Made by a program: the position numbers and the translations under genes. This document shows, piece after piece, positions 8,394 to 18,110 of a stretch of DNA of 64,000 nt. The notes under the pieces were generated by a model. It did no database searches. It worked only from the letters and a program-made list of their open reading frames with translations, and was not told where the DNA came from. Numbering within the stretch: position 1 is the first letter of the stretch; the number at the start of each line of letters is the position of its first letter. The stretch is taken from contig JAHIVC010000087.1 of the NCBI GenBank assembly GCA_018816945.1, positions 1 to 64,000 on the forward strand. Direction: 5' to 3'. The DNA is from Bacteroidota bacterium (GTDB lineage Bacteria; Bacteroidota; Bacteroidia; Bacteroidales; GCA-2711565).

Positions 8394-10667
8394 CTAATTT
8401 TTATTTTCATCTTTGGGCATTGTCTTAGGTTCAATAATATTATCGGCAATTCTATACCCTTCGTACGGAATCGTAAAATAAAAAACCGTTCCACCTGCTT
8501 TTCGTCCTTCTGATTCGAACCAAATATTACCTCCAAGAAGTTCAGTCAATTTTTTAGAAATTGCTAATCCAATTCCTGCGCCTCCGTATGTTTTGGTATA
8601 TGATTCATCCACCTGCCTGAAAATTTCAAAAATAATTCTTTGATCGTTTTTAGCGATGCCGATACCAGTGTCTTCAATATAAAATTTAAGCATAGGTTCA
8701 CCATTAACTATTTCGATGCTATAACCATAATGTATACTTCCTTCATGCGTAAATTTAAGTGCATTTTTTAGAATGTTTATTAGTATTTGTTTAAGTTTTG
8801 CAGGATCTGTAATAATAGCTAATTCTTTCTCATACGAAGGGAGCATTAGGTTCAGATCAAGATGGTTCTTATTTGTTTTTTCCTGTTCGTGTTTAATGAT
8901 CTCATGAATCTCTTTCAGAATAATATTCAAATTAATTTCTATTTTTTGAATTTTTATTACACCAGATTCAATTAAAGAAATATCGAAAATATCTTCAATT
9001 ATCTTTAATAAATGGTTTCCGCTATCATTAATTGTTTTACTAAACTTTACAATATCACTGATTGGCAAATCCTCATGAATAACACTTGAGAATCCTATGA
9101 TGGCATTGAGTGGGGTTCGTAACTCATGCGACATAGTGGCCAGAAATGCTGTTTTTAGACGGTCGGATTCGGTGGCTTTTTTAAGGGCTCTTACCAGTTT
9201 CTGTTCGGTTTTCTTTCGTTCAATTGATATACTAATCTGGTGAGAAATGATTTCCAATACTTCTTTATCTTTTTCGGAATATGCATTTGGATTGGAATAA
9301 CTCTGAACCACAAATGCACCTGTTACCTCCCCTTTTATTTTTAGCGGAACCCCTAACCATATTTCCGAATCAAAGCCTACAGATTCAATCTTTCCTTCTT
9401 CTTCTAATTTTTTAGCATTTGCGTCATTAAGCAGAAGTGACACTCCCTGTTTAATAACAATTCCCGTAAGTGTCTTCTCTGCAGGAAAATCGACAATATC
9501 ATCTTTTTCATCCTGATAGTACGGTATATGAATATAATCAGTTTTTTTATTGTAAAGTGCAATATAAAAGTTGTGAGTATCCATTAATCGCCCCAATTCT
9601 TTTTGAATAATTTGCATGATCTCCTTCAAACCAGTAGCAACTTGGTTGGCATTGGCAATATTAAGGATAACTTGCTGAATAAGCTCTGCGCGTTTTTGTT
9701 TTGTAATATCAATATTTGCCCCCCTATAACCAAGCAGATTTCCCTTGTCATCAAGTATAGGAACCCCACTTGTTAAAAAATGAAGATATTCACCGTTTTT
9801 AATTTTGTAAAGATTCGGAAAATCCCGAAACGGTATTTTTTGTTTAAACTTGTCAAATATGATATTCTTTAGTTTTTCTTTCTCTTCCGGACAAAATGAA
9901 TCATAAAAATATTTCTTGCCCACTACCTCTTCAAGCTTATAACCCATCATATTTTCAATTACGGAATTGGAATAAGTGATCAATCCATTCGTATCCATTT
10001 CCCATATCCCTTCTTTAGCATTTTCAGCAATCTGCTTAAAACGCTGCTCAGAATTTTCGAGAGCTAGCTCTCTCTTTTTAATCATTATGTTGGCTTGAGC
10101 CAAAACATATGATATTACCCAAAAGCTTAAAGGAACTAGAATTCCAAAGGAAATAAGCTGAAAAGGATTTGCATACACCTCAAGGAGTTCGGAATACACC
10201 TCTGGAGGCGGAATTACATTGAAGTATTCCAAAAAGAGCATAGCAACATAAGAAACATTTACTGTTGCAGAACTATAATAACAAAATCGAGGGAAATCCG
10301 ACAGACATAATGTTATTGCCACTATAGGAAAAAAGTAAAAAAAAGCATAAGGACTAAAAACCCCTCCCGAAAAATGAATAATACCCGTAATAATAATAAT
10401 ATCGGCCAGTATTTGGAAAAGTATTATAGAAACTAGTTTATTTAATTCTACGGCATCTCCCTTTTTTTTCACATAAAAATACCCAAGAGAATTATAAAAA
10501 ATAATAATAACACCCAGTAGAATGCATACATAGAGCTCGTACTTAATTCCCATAAGTAATCCAGTTGGCACTCCAATGGCAGCCAAAACTATAATTACAA
10601 TAAACCTAAAGCGATTGACCAGAATAGCTTTCTCAATAAAAAAAAATTTATTCAGATTTCCTTTCAT
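8394..10667 (-). CDS. membrane sensor histidine kinase (PAS-GAF-HisKA-HATPase)
   Basis: 757 residues. About five or six hydrophobic segments (residues 20-190) form an integral membrane sensor. A PAS domain (about 205-330, ending YRGANIDITKQKRAE), a GAF domain (about 335-485), a HisKA dimerisation domain with phospho-acceptor H514 (MSHELRTPL) and a HATPase_c domain follow. N-box N635, G1 DTGIGI and G2 GGAGIGLAIS are all intact. It should autophosphorylate, but its likely response regulator downstream is frameshifted, so the pathway may be broken or rewired to a distant regulator. The stimulus is unknown. Confidence 0.92.
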   Translation of the reverse strand: MKGNLNKFFFIEKAILVNRFRFIVIIVLAAIGVPTGLLMGIKYELYVCILLGVIIIFYNSLGYFYVKKKGDAVELNKLVSIILFQILADIIIITGIIHFSGGVFSPYAFFYFFPIVAITLCLSDFPRFCYYSSATVNVSYVAMLFLEYFNVIPPPEVYSELLEVYANPFQLISFGILVPLSFWVISYVLAQANIMIKKRELALENSEQRFKQIAENAKEGIWEMDTNGLITYSNSVIENMMGYKLEEVVGKKYFYDSFCPEEKEKLKNIIFDKFKQKIPFRDFPNLYKIKNGEYLHFLTSGVPILDDKGNLLGYRGANIDITKQKRAELIQQVILNIANANQVATGLKEIMQIIQKELGRLMDTHNFYIALYNKKTDYIHIPYYQDEKDDIVDFPAEKTLTGIVIKQGVSLLLNDANAKKLEEEGKIESVGFDSEIWLGVPLKIKGEVTGAFVVQSYSNPNAYSEKDKEVLEIISHQISISIERKKTEQKLVRALKKATESDRLKTAFLATMSHELRTPLNAIIGFSSVIHEDLPISDIVKFSKTINDSGNHLLKIIEDIFDISLIESGVIKIQKIEINLNIILKEIHEIIKHEQEKTNKNHLDLNLMLPSYEKELAIITDPAKLKQILINILKNALKFTHEGSIHYGYSIEIVNGEPMLKFYIEDTGIGIAKNDQRIIFEIFRQVDESYTKTYGGAGIGLAISKKLTELLGGNIWFESEGRKAGGTVFYFTIPYEGYRIADNIIEPKTMPKDENKN

Positions 10668-10851
10668 AACTATCTATTAATAATAGTTGACGAGTTTACT
10701 TTAATATGGACAAATAATTATTGATATAAAATGACCAATATATTACTATTTTAAGAGACGGACTGGGTACAGAGTTATTTATGGCTACTGTAAAAAAATA
10801 ACCCTCAACATATTACTACCTCAATAGTCAGTAATATACTGATAAACAGAA

Positions 10852-12702
10852 TTAATAAGATGAAAGAAAATTGAACAGGGAATTTTCAATTTCTATACCG
10901 AATTTTTTCCTTAATCGGTTTCTGGCAGATTCGACACTACGGATTTCCCTAGAAATGACAGAAGCTATATCTTTGTTAGAGAGCCCTAGTTTAATAAGCG
11001 CACATAATTTCAACTCATTTTTAGTGAGAGTAGGAAAGTCACTGCTGATGCTTTCATAAAATGATGGATGGACTTCTTCGAAGCATAAGCGGAATTCGTT
11101 CCAATTATTACCAGAGATAAAATGACGCAATTCGCCTACTATATTTTGGATCTGCTTTTGCTTTGACGATTCGTGTGATTTGAGGTTTAGAATAACACTC
11201 TGAAGCTCTTTAATGGTTTTTAAAATAAATTGGTTATAACGGGCAAGTTGCAAAGTTGTTGAAGTAAGTTGACGGTTTTTGTAATCAATTTCTTTGCTAA
11301 GCTCATCCTCATTTTTCAGCAAAATTTGTTTTTGTTGTTGAACTAATCTTGCATTCATTTCTGCATTTTTAGTCAGTATTTTTATTTCTCTTTTCCTGCT
11401 TCTTAAAAAAAGAATGAAAAAGCTCAAGGTAATTAATAAAATAGCTGAAATGAACATGAACCAAACAATCTTTTGTTTTATACTTCCTTTTTCATTAGAT
11501 AAATTTTGTTTGAGTAAATTGTTTTCCATTTCAACACTGTTTATACTGCTAATAGTGTTTAATATGCTATAGTTTAGCTGATTGTTGATATTCTGTATAG
11601 AGTCCTTGAGCACTTGATATATTAGTGAATAATTATAAGCAGATTTATAATCCTCACTCTTGCTAAAATACTCGTAAGCGGTTTTAATAATCGATAATTG
11701 GACAGAAGTATTCTTAATGCCTGGGTAAACTGCAAGGCCTTCGTTTAAATATTTCATACAACTATCTTTCATCCCTAATCGCCAGTAAATTTCTACTTTT
11801 GTTTCCGGTATGTAAACTGAACTAATTTTGTCTACTTGGTATTTTTCGGCGAGATTTATATAGGCCAGTGCTTCTTGTGGTTTCCCCAATTTTGAATTGA
11901 CCAAGGCAAGGTTTGTATAAATGGCCGTCAAATTATTGGAATTATCACTCTTGTCAATTTGATCCAATGCTAAAATGAAATAATCCAATGCAGCAGTTAA
12001 ATTTTCTTGTAAAACATATATGAAGGCCAGGTTATTATAATTATTGAATAGTTCTTTTTTCAGCCCAAGTTGCTGATTAATAACGATTGAAGCATTAATG
12101 TATTTTTTAGCTTCTGTGTAATCATCCTTTTGGATGTATAGTGATCCAATATAATGTAATGCGCAGGCAATGCCTTTCTGATTATCCTGGTTTTCTGATA
12201 TATTCAATGCTTCATTAAGATATTGCAAGGATGTAATCCAAATACCATTTTCACCATAAACCCTTCCAATGTTTAACTTAATACATGCAAACAGCAAATA
12301 ATCGTCGCGCTTCTCAATTATCTTTTCCTGAAAATAGGAATGAAGGAGAAAAAATAGTTTTAAAGCTTCAACATGTAATTCTTTTTTACGCAATGTTTGT
12401 CCAACTTCAATAAGCATATTACAACTGTCGAGTAGACTGAAACTGCTATTTTTTATTGAATAAATAGAATCAAGAAGCTTTTTGATTTCGGGGGCATTGG
12501 GATTTTTCGCTAATGATTTGTTGAATACTTCGTAAATTTCTGAAATAGAGGACATCTTTATGACTGAAAGCTTGTTGGAACTGATAAATGATTCTTCTGA
12601 ATGTTTGGTATAAAAAAGAGCTGAATCATTTTGTGAGAGTAATGCAATAGGAGCGAAAAATAGTATTAAACAAACAAACAAGCAATTTTTCCCTTTAATC
12701 AT
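10852..12702 (-). CDS. TPR-containing membrane-anchored HTH regulator
   Basis: 616 residues. A signal peptide (1-23, ending ALLSQ) exports a TPR array (about residues 95-365), one transmembrane helix follows (about 412-433, WFMFISAILLITLSFFILF), then a cytoplasmic coiled coil and a C-terminal LuxR-like HTH (about 555-610, LTKNELKLCALIKLGLSNK). This periplasmic-TPR/TM/HTH layout is common in Bacteroidetes one-component regulators that sense envelope or nutrient cues. It lies just upstream of the histidine kinase gene on the same strand, with a 184-bp gap. Target genes are unknown. Confidence 0.85.
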   Translation of the reverse strand: MIKGKNCLFVCLILFFAPIALLSQNDSALFYTKHSEESFISSNKLSVIKMSSISEIYEVFNKSLAKNPNAPEIKKLLDSIYSIKNSSFSLLDSCNMLIEVGQTLRKKELHVEALKLFFLLHSYFQEKIIEKRDDYLLFACIKLNIGRVYGENGIWITSLQYLNEALNISENQDNQKGIACALHYIGSLYIQKDDYTEAKKYINASIVINQQLGLKKELFNNYNNLAFIYVLQENLTAALDYFILALDQIDKSDNSNNLTAIYTNLALVNSKLGKPQEALAYINLAEKYQVDKISSVYIPETKVEIYWRLGMKDSCMKYLNEGLAVYPGIKNTSVQLSIIKTAYEYFSKSEDYKSAYNYSLIYQVLKDSIQNINNQLNYSILNTISSINSVEMENNLLKQNLSNEKGSIKQKIVWFMFISAILLITLSFFILFLRSRKREIKILTKNAEMNARLVQQQKQILLKNEDELSKEIDYKNRQLTSTTLQLARYNQFILKTIKELQSVILNLKSHESSKQKQIQNIVGELRHFISGNNWNEFRLCFEEVHPSFYESISSDFPTLTKNELKLCALIKLGLSNKDIASVISREIRSVESARNRLRKKFGIEIENSLFNFLSSY

Positions 12703-13430
12703 TTTTTAAATTATTAATATTAAACACAACCTTTATAATTAAATCCTTAGATTTAACTATTAAAATTAATGAATAATAATATTTTGTTCTGATGGCTGAA
12801 GATGATACTAAATAGCATCAAAAATTCATACCAAATTTGATATGTGGTGCAAATGTATATAAAAACAGCAAGCAACCTATCAGTAATATATAATTTTGAG
12901 GTATATATTACCAGCATCAATAAACTGCATTGCTTCAACCCTCTCCTGATGAATCGAATTCTAAGACCTAACCAAACTTAATACAGAAAATATTTTTAAA
13001 TTTTATGATTATAGAGCGACTCCCTCCGGGTCATATTGCTCAAATATATCTAACCTGCTTGACGCATGCCAAAGGGATGGCTTCCCTCCTTTTTCGGGAC
13101 GCCATCCCTTTTCTTTTAAGCTTACATCAGGGTTGTCATTAATAAAACCTTAAGCAAATTTATTTGCCATCCCCCTTGCAATATTTTTTATTATTTAGCC
13201 ATACCCTTGTGCCATCGCGCCGTAAACCATAAAAAACCTTGCAATTCAGCCCTCCCTCCTCATTTCTGATGCTTAAGGTTTGATTAATGGTTCATTCTGT
13301 TCATTTCCTCACAGAAGAACAAAGCAATAAATCGCAAAGCATTGCAAATTAACTACTTATATAAAGTTTTCCTTCAAATAAATTGCTTTAAGAACTTCTA
13401 AAACATAATTTTACTACAAATAAATATTCG
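12703..13430. other. non-coding divergent intergenic region
   Basis: The 728 nt between divergent genes show no convincing frame. The left 300 nt are very A+T-rich and probably contain the promoter of the regulator gene on the minus strand. The right part contains hairpin repeat copy 3 (13074-13108) and slightly more G+C-rich spacer. I see nothing else identifiable. Confidence 0.5.
13074..13108. repeat. dispersed hairpin repeat, copy 3
   Basis: GGGATGG...CCATCCC arms with CCC/GGG inner pairing, as in the copies at 1429 and 5291. Compensating changes (GCttCCCtcc opposite GGGACGcc) keep the stem paired, which argues for a selected structure. Confidence 0.7.
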
Positions 13431-13661
13431 ATGAAAACAGTGTTTGATTTCTCGGCCGGTTTTTTAAGCTCATACGGATTGTTCATTTCCGTAGATCAAC
13501 TCTGTTTCATTGACTCTGGTTTGATCGACCAGATTTTTAGTACAGTAATTGCATTAATTGGCGGAATTATTTCTACAATCGTCTTGAATATTCTTAGGGC
13601 AAAATTCCCGAAAATCTTCAGGCCGGTTTCATCAGGTAAAAAGGGAGATTCTCCTAATTAA
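13431..13661 (+). CDS. small single-pass membrane protein
   Basis: 76 residues with one clear hydrophobic helix (about 37-56, FSTVIALIGGIISTIVLNIL) and a basic C-terminal tail (KFPKIF...GKKGD). No domain is recognised. The size and shape recall small phage-holin-like or stress membrane peptides, but no phage gene adjoins. It lies 97 bp upstream of the DUF6266 gene in the same orientation and may be co-transcribed. Confidence 0.5.
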   Translation: MKTVFDFSAGFLSSYGLFISVDQLCFIDSGLIDQIFSTVIALIGGIISTIVLNILRAKFPKIFRPVSSGKKGDSPN

Positions 13662-13758
13662 GTCCGTATTAACTCCTAGTGCACGGGATCCAAATTCATT
13701 CAATCTATTGTACAAATTTTGAGTATTAAACAATTTATTAATTAAAAAACTTATTATC

Positions 13759-14406
13759 ATGGGAACAATTTCAAAAGGGATCCTTGGTGGATTTTCCGGC
13801 AAAGTTGGCACTGTCGTAGGTGCCAGCATCTTCGGAATTGACGTCATGCGGTCTTATCAAGCAAATGTTGGGAACCCTCGCACGGTAGGCCAGGTTTCTC
13901 AAAGAACTAAATTCAGTTTAATTGTACAGTTTCTTAGATTGCTATTGCCAATTATTAAGATTGGCTATGCTCTTAAGGCAATCGGACAAAGTGCTTTTAA
14001 TGCCTGTGTTTCTTACAATATCAAAAATTCGATTACAGGAACCTATCCGGATTATTCCATTGATTTTTCCAAAATAATGATTTCTCAGGGATCATTACTC
14101 AAGGTTCCGGCCCCAAGTATTGATGAGAATAATGCGTCATCTGTATCAATAGCCTTTTCTCAACACTGTTCGAGCACAGATACCGAATACAACGACCTTG
14201 CGTATGCACTGTTTTATAACGTTACAAAAGGTTCAGTTATGACTTCAATGGGAATTAGAAAACGCTCTGATTCGAATGTATATGTAGCTCCTGAAATGTG
14301 GGCAGTTGGTGATGAAGTACATGCCTGGATATTTTTCACTTCTCCTGATGGAAGTAAAGTATCCGATTCTGTGTATGCTGGTTCAGCGACCCTTAACACT
14401 CCATAA
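13759..14406 (+). CDS. DUF6266 family protein
   Basis: 215 residues matching the Bacteroidetes DUF6266 family, recognisable from the N-terminus MGTISKGILGGFSGKVGTVV with the following GxDVMRSY, and NPRTVGQVSQRTKF. The C-terminal part ends with a beta-rich WAVGDEVHAWIFF segment. The function of the family is not known. It has no signal peptide. A perfect-length fragment of a second copy (last 35 codons) lies at 49031-49138, together with its downstream spacer, so this gene was part of a duplicated unit. A strong terminator follows it. Confidence 0.75.
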   Translation: MGTISKGILGGFSGKVGTVVGASIFGIDVMRSYQANVGNPRTVGQVSQRTKFSLIVQFLRLLLPIIKIGYALKAIGQSAFNACVSYNIKNSITGTYPDYSIDFSKIMISQGSLLKVPAPSIDENNASSVSIAFSQHCSSTDTEYNDLAYALFYNVTKGSVMTSMGIRKRSDSNVYVAPEMWAVGDEVHAWIFFTSPDGSKVSDSVYAGSATLNTP

Positions 14407-14636
14407 TTAGAAGCCTCGCTTAACTGCGGGGCTTTTTCTTTTCCCTCCTAATTATTTCCCTAAGAATACAACCAATTTGCATCCAAAATACTCTAAGAAT
14501 TGAACAAATTATTACCTTAATTTGCTTTCATTTTCCCTCAATTATCCTTATCTTTATATAAATCTAATGGTAAAATTCCCGTTGGACTTACTATTGGACT
14601 TTCGTTTTTTAAATCTTGTAATCGCTTAATAAAGTG
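14298..14636 (+). repeat. 339-bp direct repeat, left copy (DUF6266 3' end plus spacer)
   Basis: From GTGGGCAGTTGGTGATG inside the DUF6266 gene to AATAAAGTG in the spacer, this segment matches 49030-49368 with the same length and orientation. The most conserved part is the spacer stretch about 14545-14612. The two copies are 34.7 kb apart and flank the large secreted-protein block. Confidence 0.8.
14411..14438 (+). terminator. rho-independent terminator after the DUF6266 gene
   Basis: GCCTCGC pairs with GCGGGGC (one G-T pair), with a 6-nt loop followed by TTTTTCTTTT, five bases after the stop codon. Confidence 0.8.
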
Positions 14637-14805
14637 ATCGTTACAGTATAAGGTTCGAGTACCGTCTGGATAAAATTTTTTCTCCTTTTTTTATTACTGG
14701 CAACATCAAAATTTATTAATGAAATAGAATGCGATCCAATCTTCTCGCAACTTATAAAATGGGTTTTAGCCATTTCAAGCCATTTGCCAAATATCAACAT
14801 TTTCA

Positions 14806-14898
14806 AAACAATCCTTCAACCGACAAATAATGATCACCTCTGTCATAAGAGATGCTCATAACTGTTTTATCTTTAAGCTGCTCCTATATCTTGCAATA
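14806..14898 (-). pseudogene. cysK 3'-end fragment (left direct repeat)
   Basis: On the minus strand this encodes the last residues of cysteine synthase, LKDKTVMSISYDRGDHYLS then VEGLF and a stop. It aligns with the 3' end of the cysK copy at 47734-47827 with roughly a dozen differences over 92 bp. Nothing of the rest of the gene is present here. The remaining gap to 15211 has no gene. Confidence 0.75.
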
Positions 14899-15210
14899 GG
14901 TAAAGTTGAAGAAAATATAGAAATCTTAAATGTATTGAATAAATATTTTAGTATTACCATTGTTCCGGTTGTTTAGTATCCTATCCATTTGTCGCTCATT
15001 CTTACCGTTCATCCTTATAATTGTCTCCTAAGCGAATAAAAACTTCTTATTGGCAACCTATCATTTACTTTTATTTTTCATTTGGCGAGCATTTCCCGCT
15101 ATTTTGATTTCTGTAACTGAAGTGGCGAAGCTATATATATTCTTATCTCACAAAACATTTAATTTGATAAGTTTTAGCTTGACAGTCCATTACTCAAAAT
15201 TCAAATTATT
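14899..15210. other. non-coding spacer at the left edge of the secreted-protein block
   Basis: The 312 nt between the cysK fragment and the first gene of the block contain no credible frame and no recognisable repeat. An A+T-rich stretch just before 15211 probably holds the promoter of the first gene; I cannot pick a clear TAnnTTTG element. Confidence 0.4.
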
Positions 15211-16398
15211 ATGAAGACATTTATTCTTATAGCCCTTTCCTTTTTCATGACAAATAATCTTCTTTCTCAGAACATCAATGAGGTTGCTAAGCAAGGAGAT
15301 CTTGATAACATCAAGGTTATCTTACAAAAAGATAAAAAACTTATTAATAGTGCAGACGAAACCGGATATACTCCGTTACATTGGGCATTAATTCGCCAAA
15401 ATTGGGATTTAGCAAAGTTTCTAATTAGTATGGGCGCTGATGTAAATACACGTGGAGCCGATGGGGGATCGCCGATGCATTGTGCTGCAAATCATGAAAA
15501 CACCGAAATCATTGAACTCCTAATTAAAGAAGGGGCTCAGAAAGATTTAAAAAACCTCTGGGGTAACACCCCGCTATGCTTGGCATCGCAAAGAGGATGT
15601 GCAAAAACAGTTCAGATTTTAATTTCAAATGGAGCCGATATTTCAGCAAAATCGAATGAGGGATGGACACCGATGCATTATGCATATAGATGCGGGCATA
15701 AAGAAGTGCAAAAGATACTTGTTCATGCTGGTGCTTCCGATACAATAAAAGACCAATTTGGAAAACTTCCTTCTGATTATCGATTCGAAAGACCTGTTCA
15801 GATTCCAGTTACTCCTGATAATTTAAAGGATTATGTTGGAATTTACAATGTTGGAGGAAATTCAACTGTTCGTGTTTTTATTTCAGATAACAAGCTAATG
15901 TTGGAAGAGTACGCTATTGATGAATTATATCCCATAGCACCCGACCAGTTTTATGATTACCGGGAACCCTGGAAAATTCGCTTTTTCAGAAATATAAATG
16001 GAAATGTGGATAAAATAGCCATCGATTTTCAGAGACAAACCATAGTTGGAAAGAAAGTGAAATTTAAGGATGAAATTGTTGAAAAACCGCGCCTTGGTAT
16101 TAAAGTCCGATCCATAAATGCTGAGGATATAAATTATGAAGCATTAAAGCTATTGTTCTACGAACAAAAAGCCAATGCCTATGCTCAAATAGTAACTTTT
16201 GTTCAGGAAAATTCGGTTTCGTTCGATGCAGGGTTAAGAGAGAATGATATTATTCTTGAGTTCAATAATGTGAAATTAAATGAACCAGGTGATCTGTTCA
16301 GGTTGCTTTATGATGTAAAGATAAACCCGGAAGTACCTGTTAAAATATTGAGGGATTTAAGGGTTGAATATCTTATACTTAAGTTCATTTTACAATAA
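15211..16398 (+). CDS. secreted ankyrin-repeat protein with C-terminal PDZ-like domain
   Basis: 395 residues. A signal peptide (1-19, ending LLSQ) is followed by about five ankyrin repeats (22-185; TGYTPLHWALIR, GADVNTRGADG, WGNTPLCLASQRG, EGWTPMHYAYRCG). Then comes a beta-rich module (about 205-290, starting LKDYVGIYNVGGNSTVRV) like that found after beta-lactamase domains. A PDZ-like segment closes the protein (about 335-395, ENSVSFDAGLRENDIILEF). It is a periplasmic or surface protein-interaction scaffold by inference. It opens the co-directional block; 11 bp separate it from the next gene. Confidence 0.75.
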   Translation: MKTFILIALSFFMTNNLLSQNINEVAKQGDLDNIKVILQKDKKLINSADETGYTPLHWALIRQNWDLAKFLISMGADVNTRGADGGSPMHCAANHENTEIIELLIKEGAQKDLKNLWGNTPLCLASQRGCAKTVQILISNGADISAKSNEGWTPMHYAYRCGHKEVQKILVHAGASDTIKDQFGKLPSDYRFERPVQIPVTPDNLKDYVGIYNVGGNSTVRVFISDNKLMLEEYAIDELYPIAPDQFYDYREPWKIRFFRNINGNVDKIAIDFQRQTIVGKKVKFKDEIVEKPRLGIKVRSINAEDINYEALKLLFYEQKANAYAQIVTFVQENSVSFDAGLRENDIILEFNNVKLNEPGDLFRLLYDVKINPEVPVKILRDLRVEYLILKFILQ

Positions 16399-16409
16399 AA
16401 GAATATACT

Positions 16410-18110
16410 ATGAAAACAAAAATGATGAGAACAAAAATGCTTTTAATATTCTTATTTATAGCTTTCTTATATAGAACTGATTTGGCTGCACAGGAAATCG
16501 AAATAATTTCAAAAGATCTACTAATCGAGGACACAAGACAACTTATTAAGAACATTGAAGTGAGTCATCCCGATCCATATTTGAATTTTGGAGGTAAGAT
16601 AGCTTTTCACCGAGAATTTCAGAAAATTCTTTCATTAACACCCAAAGAAGGGATGACACAAAACGAATTCTATAACTCATTAATGCCATTCGTTGCTAAA
16701 ATTGGTGATATGCATACAGGCTTAATTAATCCAGTAAAACCAATGCAGAATGGTCCTGGATTACCTTTGAAATTCAAGATTATTGATTGGGATCTAGTCG
16801 TTGTTGAAGTGCCCTCATCTGAATATAAAAACTTGCTTGGAAGCAAATTAGTTTCAATATATGATATTCCTTTCGAAAAATTGCTTGTACGACAAACTCA
16901 ACTTAGGGGAATTGAAAATAAACCCGGGGAGTTAGTTTTCCTTTCGATTAGTTTAAAAAGTTCAAACGGGATTAAAAACATAATACCAGAATGGTCAATA
17001 AATGAGAAAATACCGGTTGAATTCAAGTCAAAATCTGGTAATATAGTAAAACAGGATTTTCAGATTTCTGGCGATAATAAGGGAAACGCGATTTCTATTC
17101 CAACAAAAATTGTAAAGCCTTCAGTTGAAAAATCCGATGTGGTTTACAGTTTTATAGATAAAGAAGAAACCGCTTTACTAGTAATATCAAATATGGAAAG
17201 ATACCGCGAAGCAAGCGAATCCTGGTTTTCAAGTGGTATGGAAGGGGCTGCTGAATATTCTGGTATTGCATATCAACATTTTAATAATGTTGAACCACCT
17301 GCAAACAGGGAAGATCTTTTAAAAGGAATTCCATCTGCAACCGAAACATTTGTTTCGTTGATTCAAGATTTGAAAATGAATAAAACCAAAAACCTTATTG
17401 TTGATTTACGCGATAATACTGGTGGAAATTCAATGATGAAAGAAATGCTCGTTTATTTTCTTTTTGGTAAAGAGGGATTGCTTAGTATGAACACGGGATA
17501 TCAAATTATTAAATACTCAGATTTATATTTTCAAACCTATTCCTCCGATTCATTATCAATAATAAATAAACATAGAGATATATTGCTCACAGGAGACGAT
17601 TACGATTTTGGAAAAGAAAAAGATTTCTATAAAAACGATGTTGATCTGGAGCAGGTAGAGGAATTTTTACAAAGCTCGTCAACATTTTGGAGTGTATATA
17701 AATCAGAACAATATCATATACCAGCGGTGCAACTTGAGAATATCATTGTTTTATGCAATCCGTACACTACAAGCTCTGGGTTTAATTTGTTAACATCATT
17801 AACAGAAAAGGGAGCCAAATTGCTGGGTACAGCATCAGCACAACCCGGTAATAATTTTGGTGATATTTTGTTTTTCCAGCTTAACAATTCAGAAATAAAA
17901 GGCTATGTATCATTTAAACAAAATATTACATTCCCTGAAGATCCTGTAAAAGGCAAATGTTTTATGCCAGATTACCCATTGACATATGAAAAGTTCGCAT
18001 CATATAATTTTGATCCTGAAGCAGAGATAATCTATGCTCTTGAGATATTAAATGCAAGTTTTAGTAAGAGTAGTAAAACCAAAAACAATATCAATGAAAT
18101 CAAAAAGTAA
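16410..18110 (+). CDS. secreted S41-family (C-terminal-processing-like) peptidase
   Basis: 566 residues. A signal peptide ends at LAAQ (about 28). A tricorn-core-like N-terminal part (IGDMHTGL near 105-112) and a PDZ-like linker lead to the S41 catalytic domain. NLIVDLRDNTGGN is the conserved strand (about 329-341) and NPYTTSSGFNLLTSL holds the candidate nucleophile Ser455/456. The downstream FPEDPVKGKCFMPDYP is the usual terminal strand. S41 enzymes cleave unfolded or C-terminal peptides in the envelope. Its last 17 bp overlap the next gene, so translational coupling is likely. Confidence 0.82.
   Translation: MKTKMMRTKMLLIFLFIAFLYRTDLAAQEIEIISKDLLIEDTRQLIKNIEVSHPDPYLNFGGKIAFHREFQKILSLTPKEGMTQNEFYNSLMPFVAKIGDMHTGLINPVKPMQNGPGLPLKFKIIDWDLVVVEVPSSEYKNLLGSKLVSIYDIPFEKLLVRQTQLRGIENKPGELVFLSISLKSSNGIKNIIPEWSINEKIPVEFKSKSGNIVKQDFQISGDNKGNAISIPTKIVKPSVEKSDVVYSFIDKEETALLVISNMERYREASESWFSSGMEGAAEYSGIAYQHFNNVEPPANREDLLKGIPSATETFVSLIQDLKMNKTKNLIVDLRDNTGGNSMMKEMLVYFLFGKEGLLSMNTGYQIIKYSDLYFQTYSSDSLSIINKHRDILLTGDDYDFGKEKDFYKNDVDLEQVEEFLQSSSTFWSVYKSEQYHIPAVQLENIIVLCNPYTTSSGFNLLTSLTEKGAKLLGTASAQPGNNFGDILFFQLNNSEIKGYVSFKQNITFPEDPVKGKCFMPDYPLTYEKFASYNFDPEAEIIYALEILNASFSKSSKTKNNINEIKK

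Noticed and set aside
12753-12938. 61-residue minus-strand gene
   Set aside because: Hydrophobic translation of an A+T-rich intergenic stretch without any sign of selection.
13431-14406. Prophage fragment (holin plus structural gene)
   Set aside because: The small membrane protein is holin-sized, but DUF6266 is not a phage family I can defend and no other phage gene is near.
14609-14806. 65-residue gene on the minus strand
   Set aside because: No domain, it overlaps the end of the repeat spacer and its start abuts the cysK fragment; looks like chance open frame.
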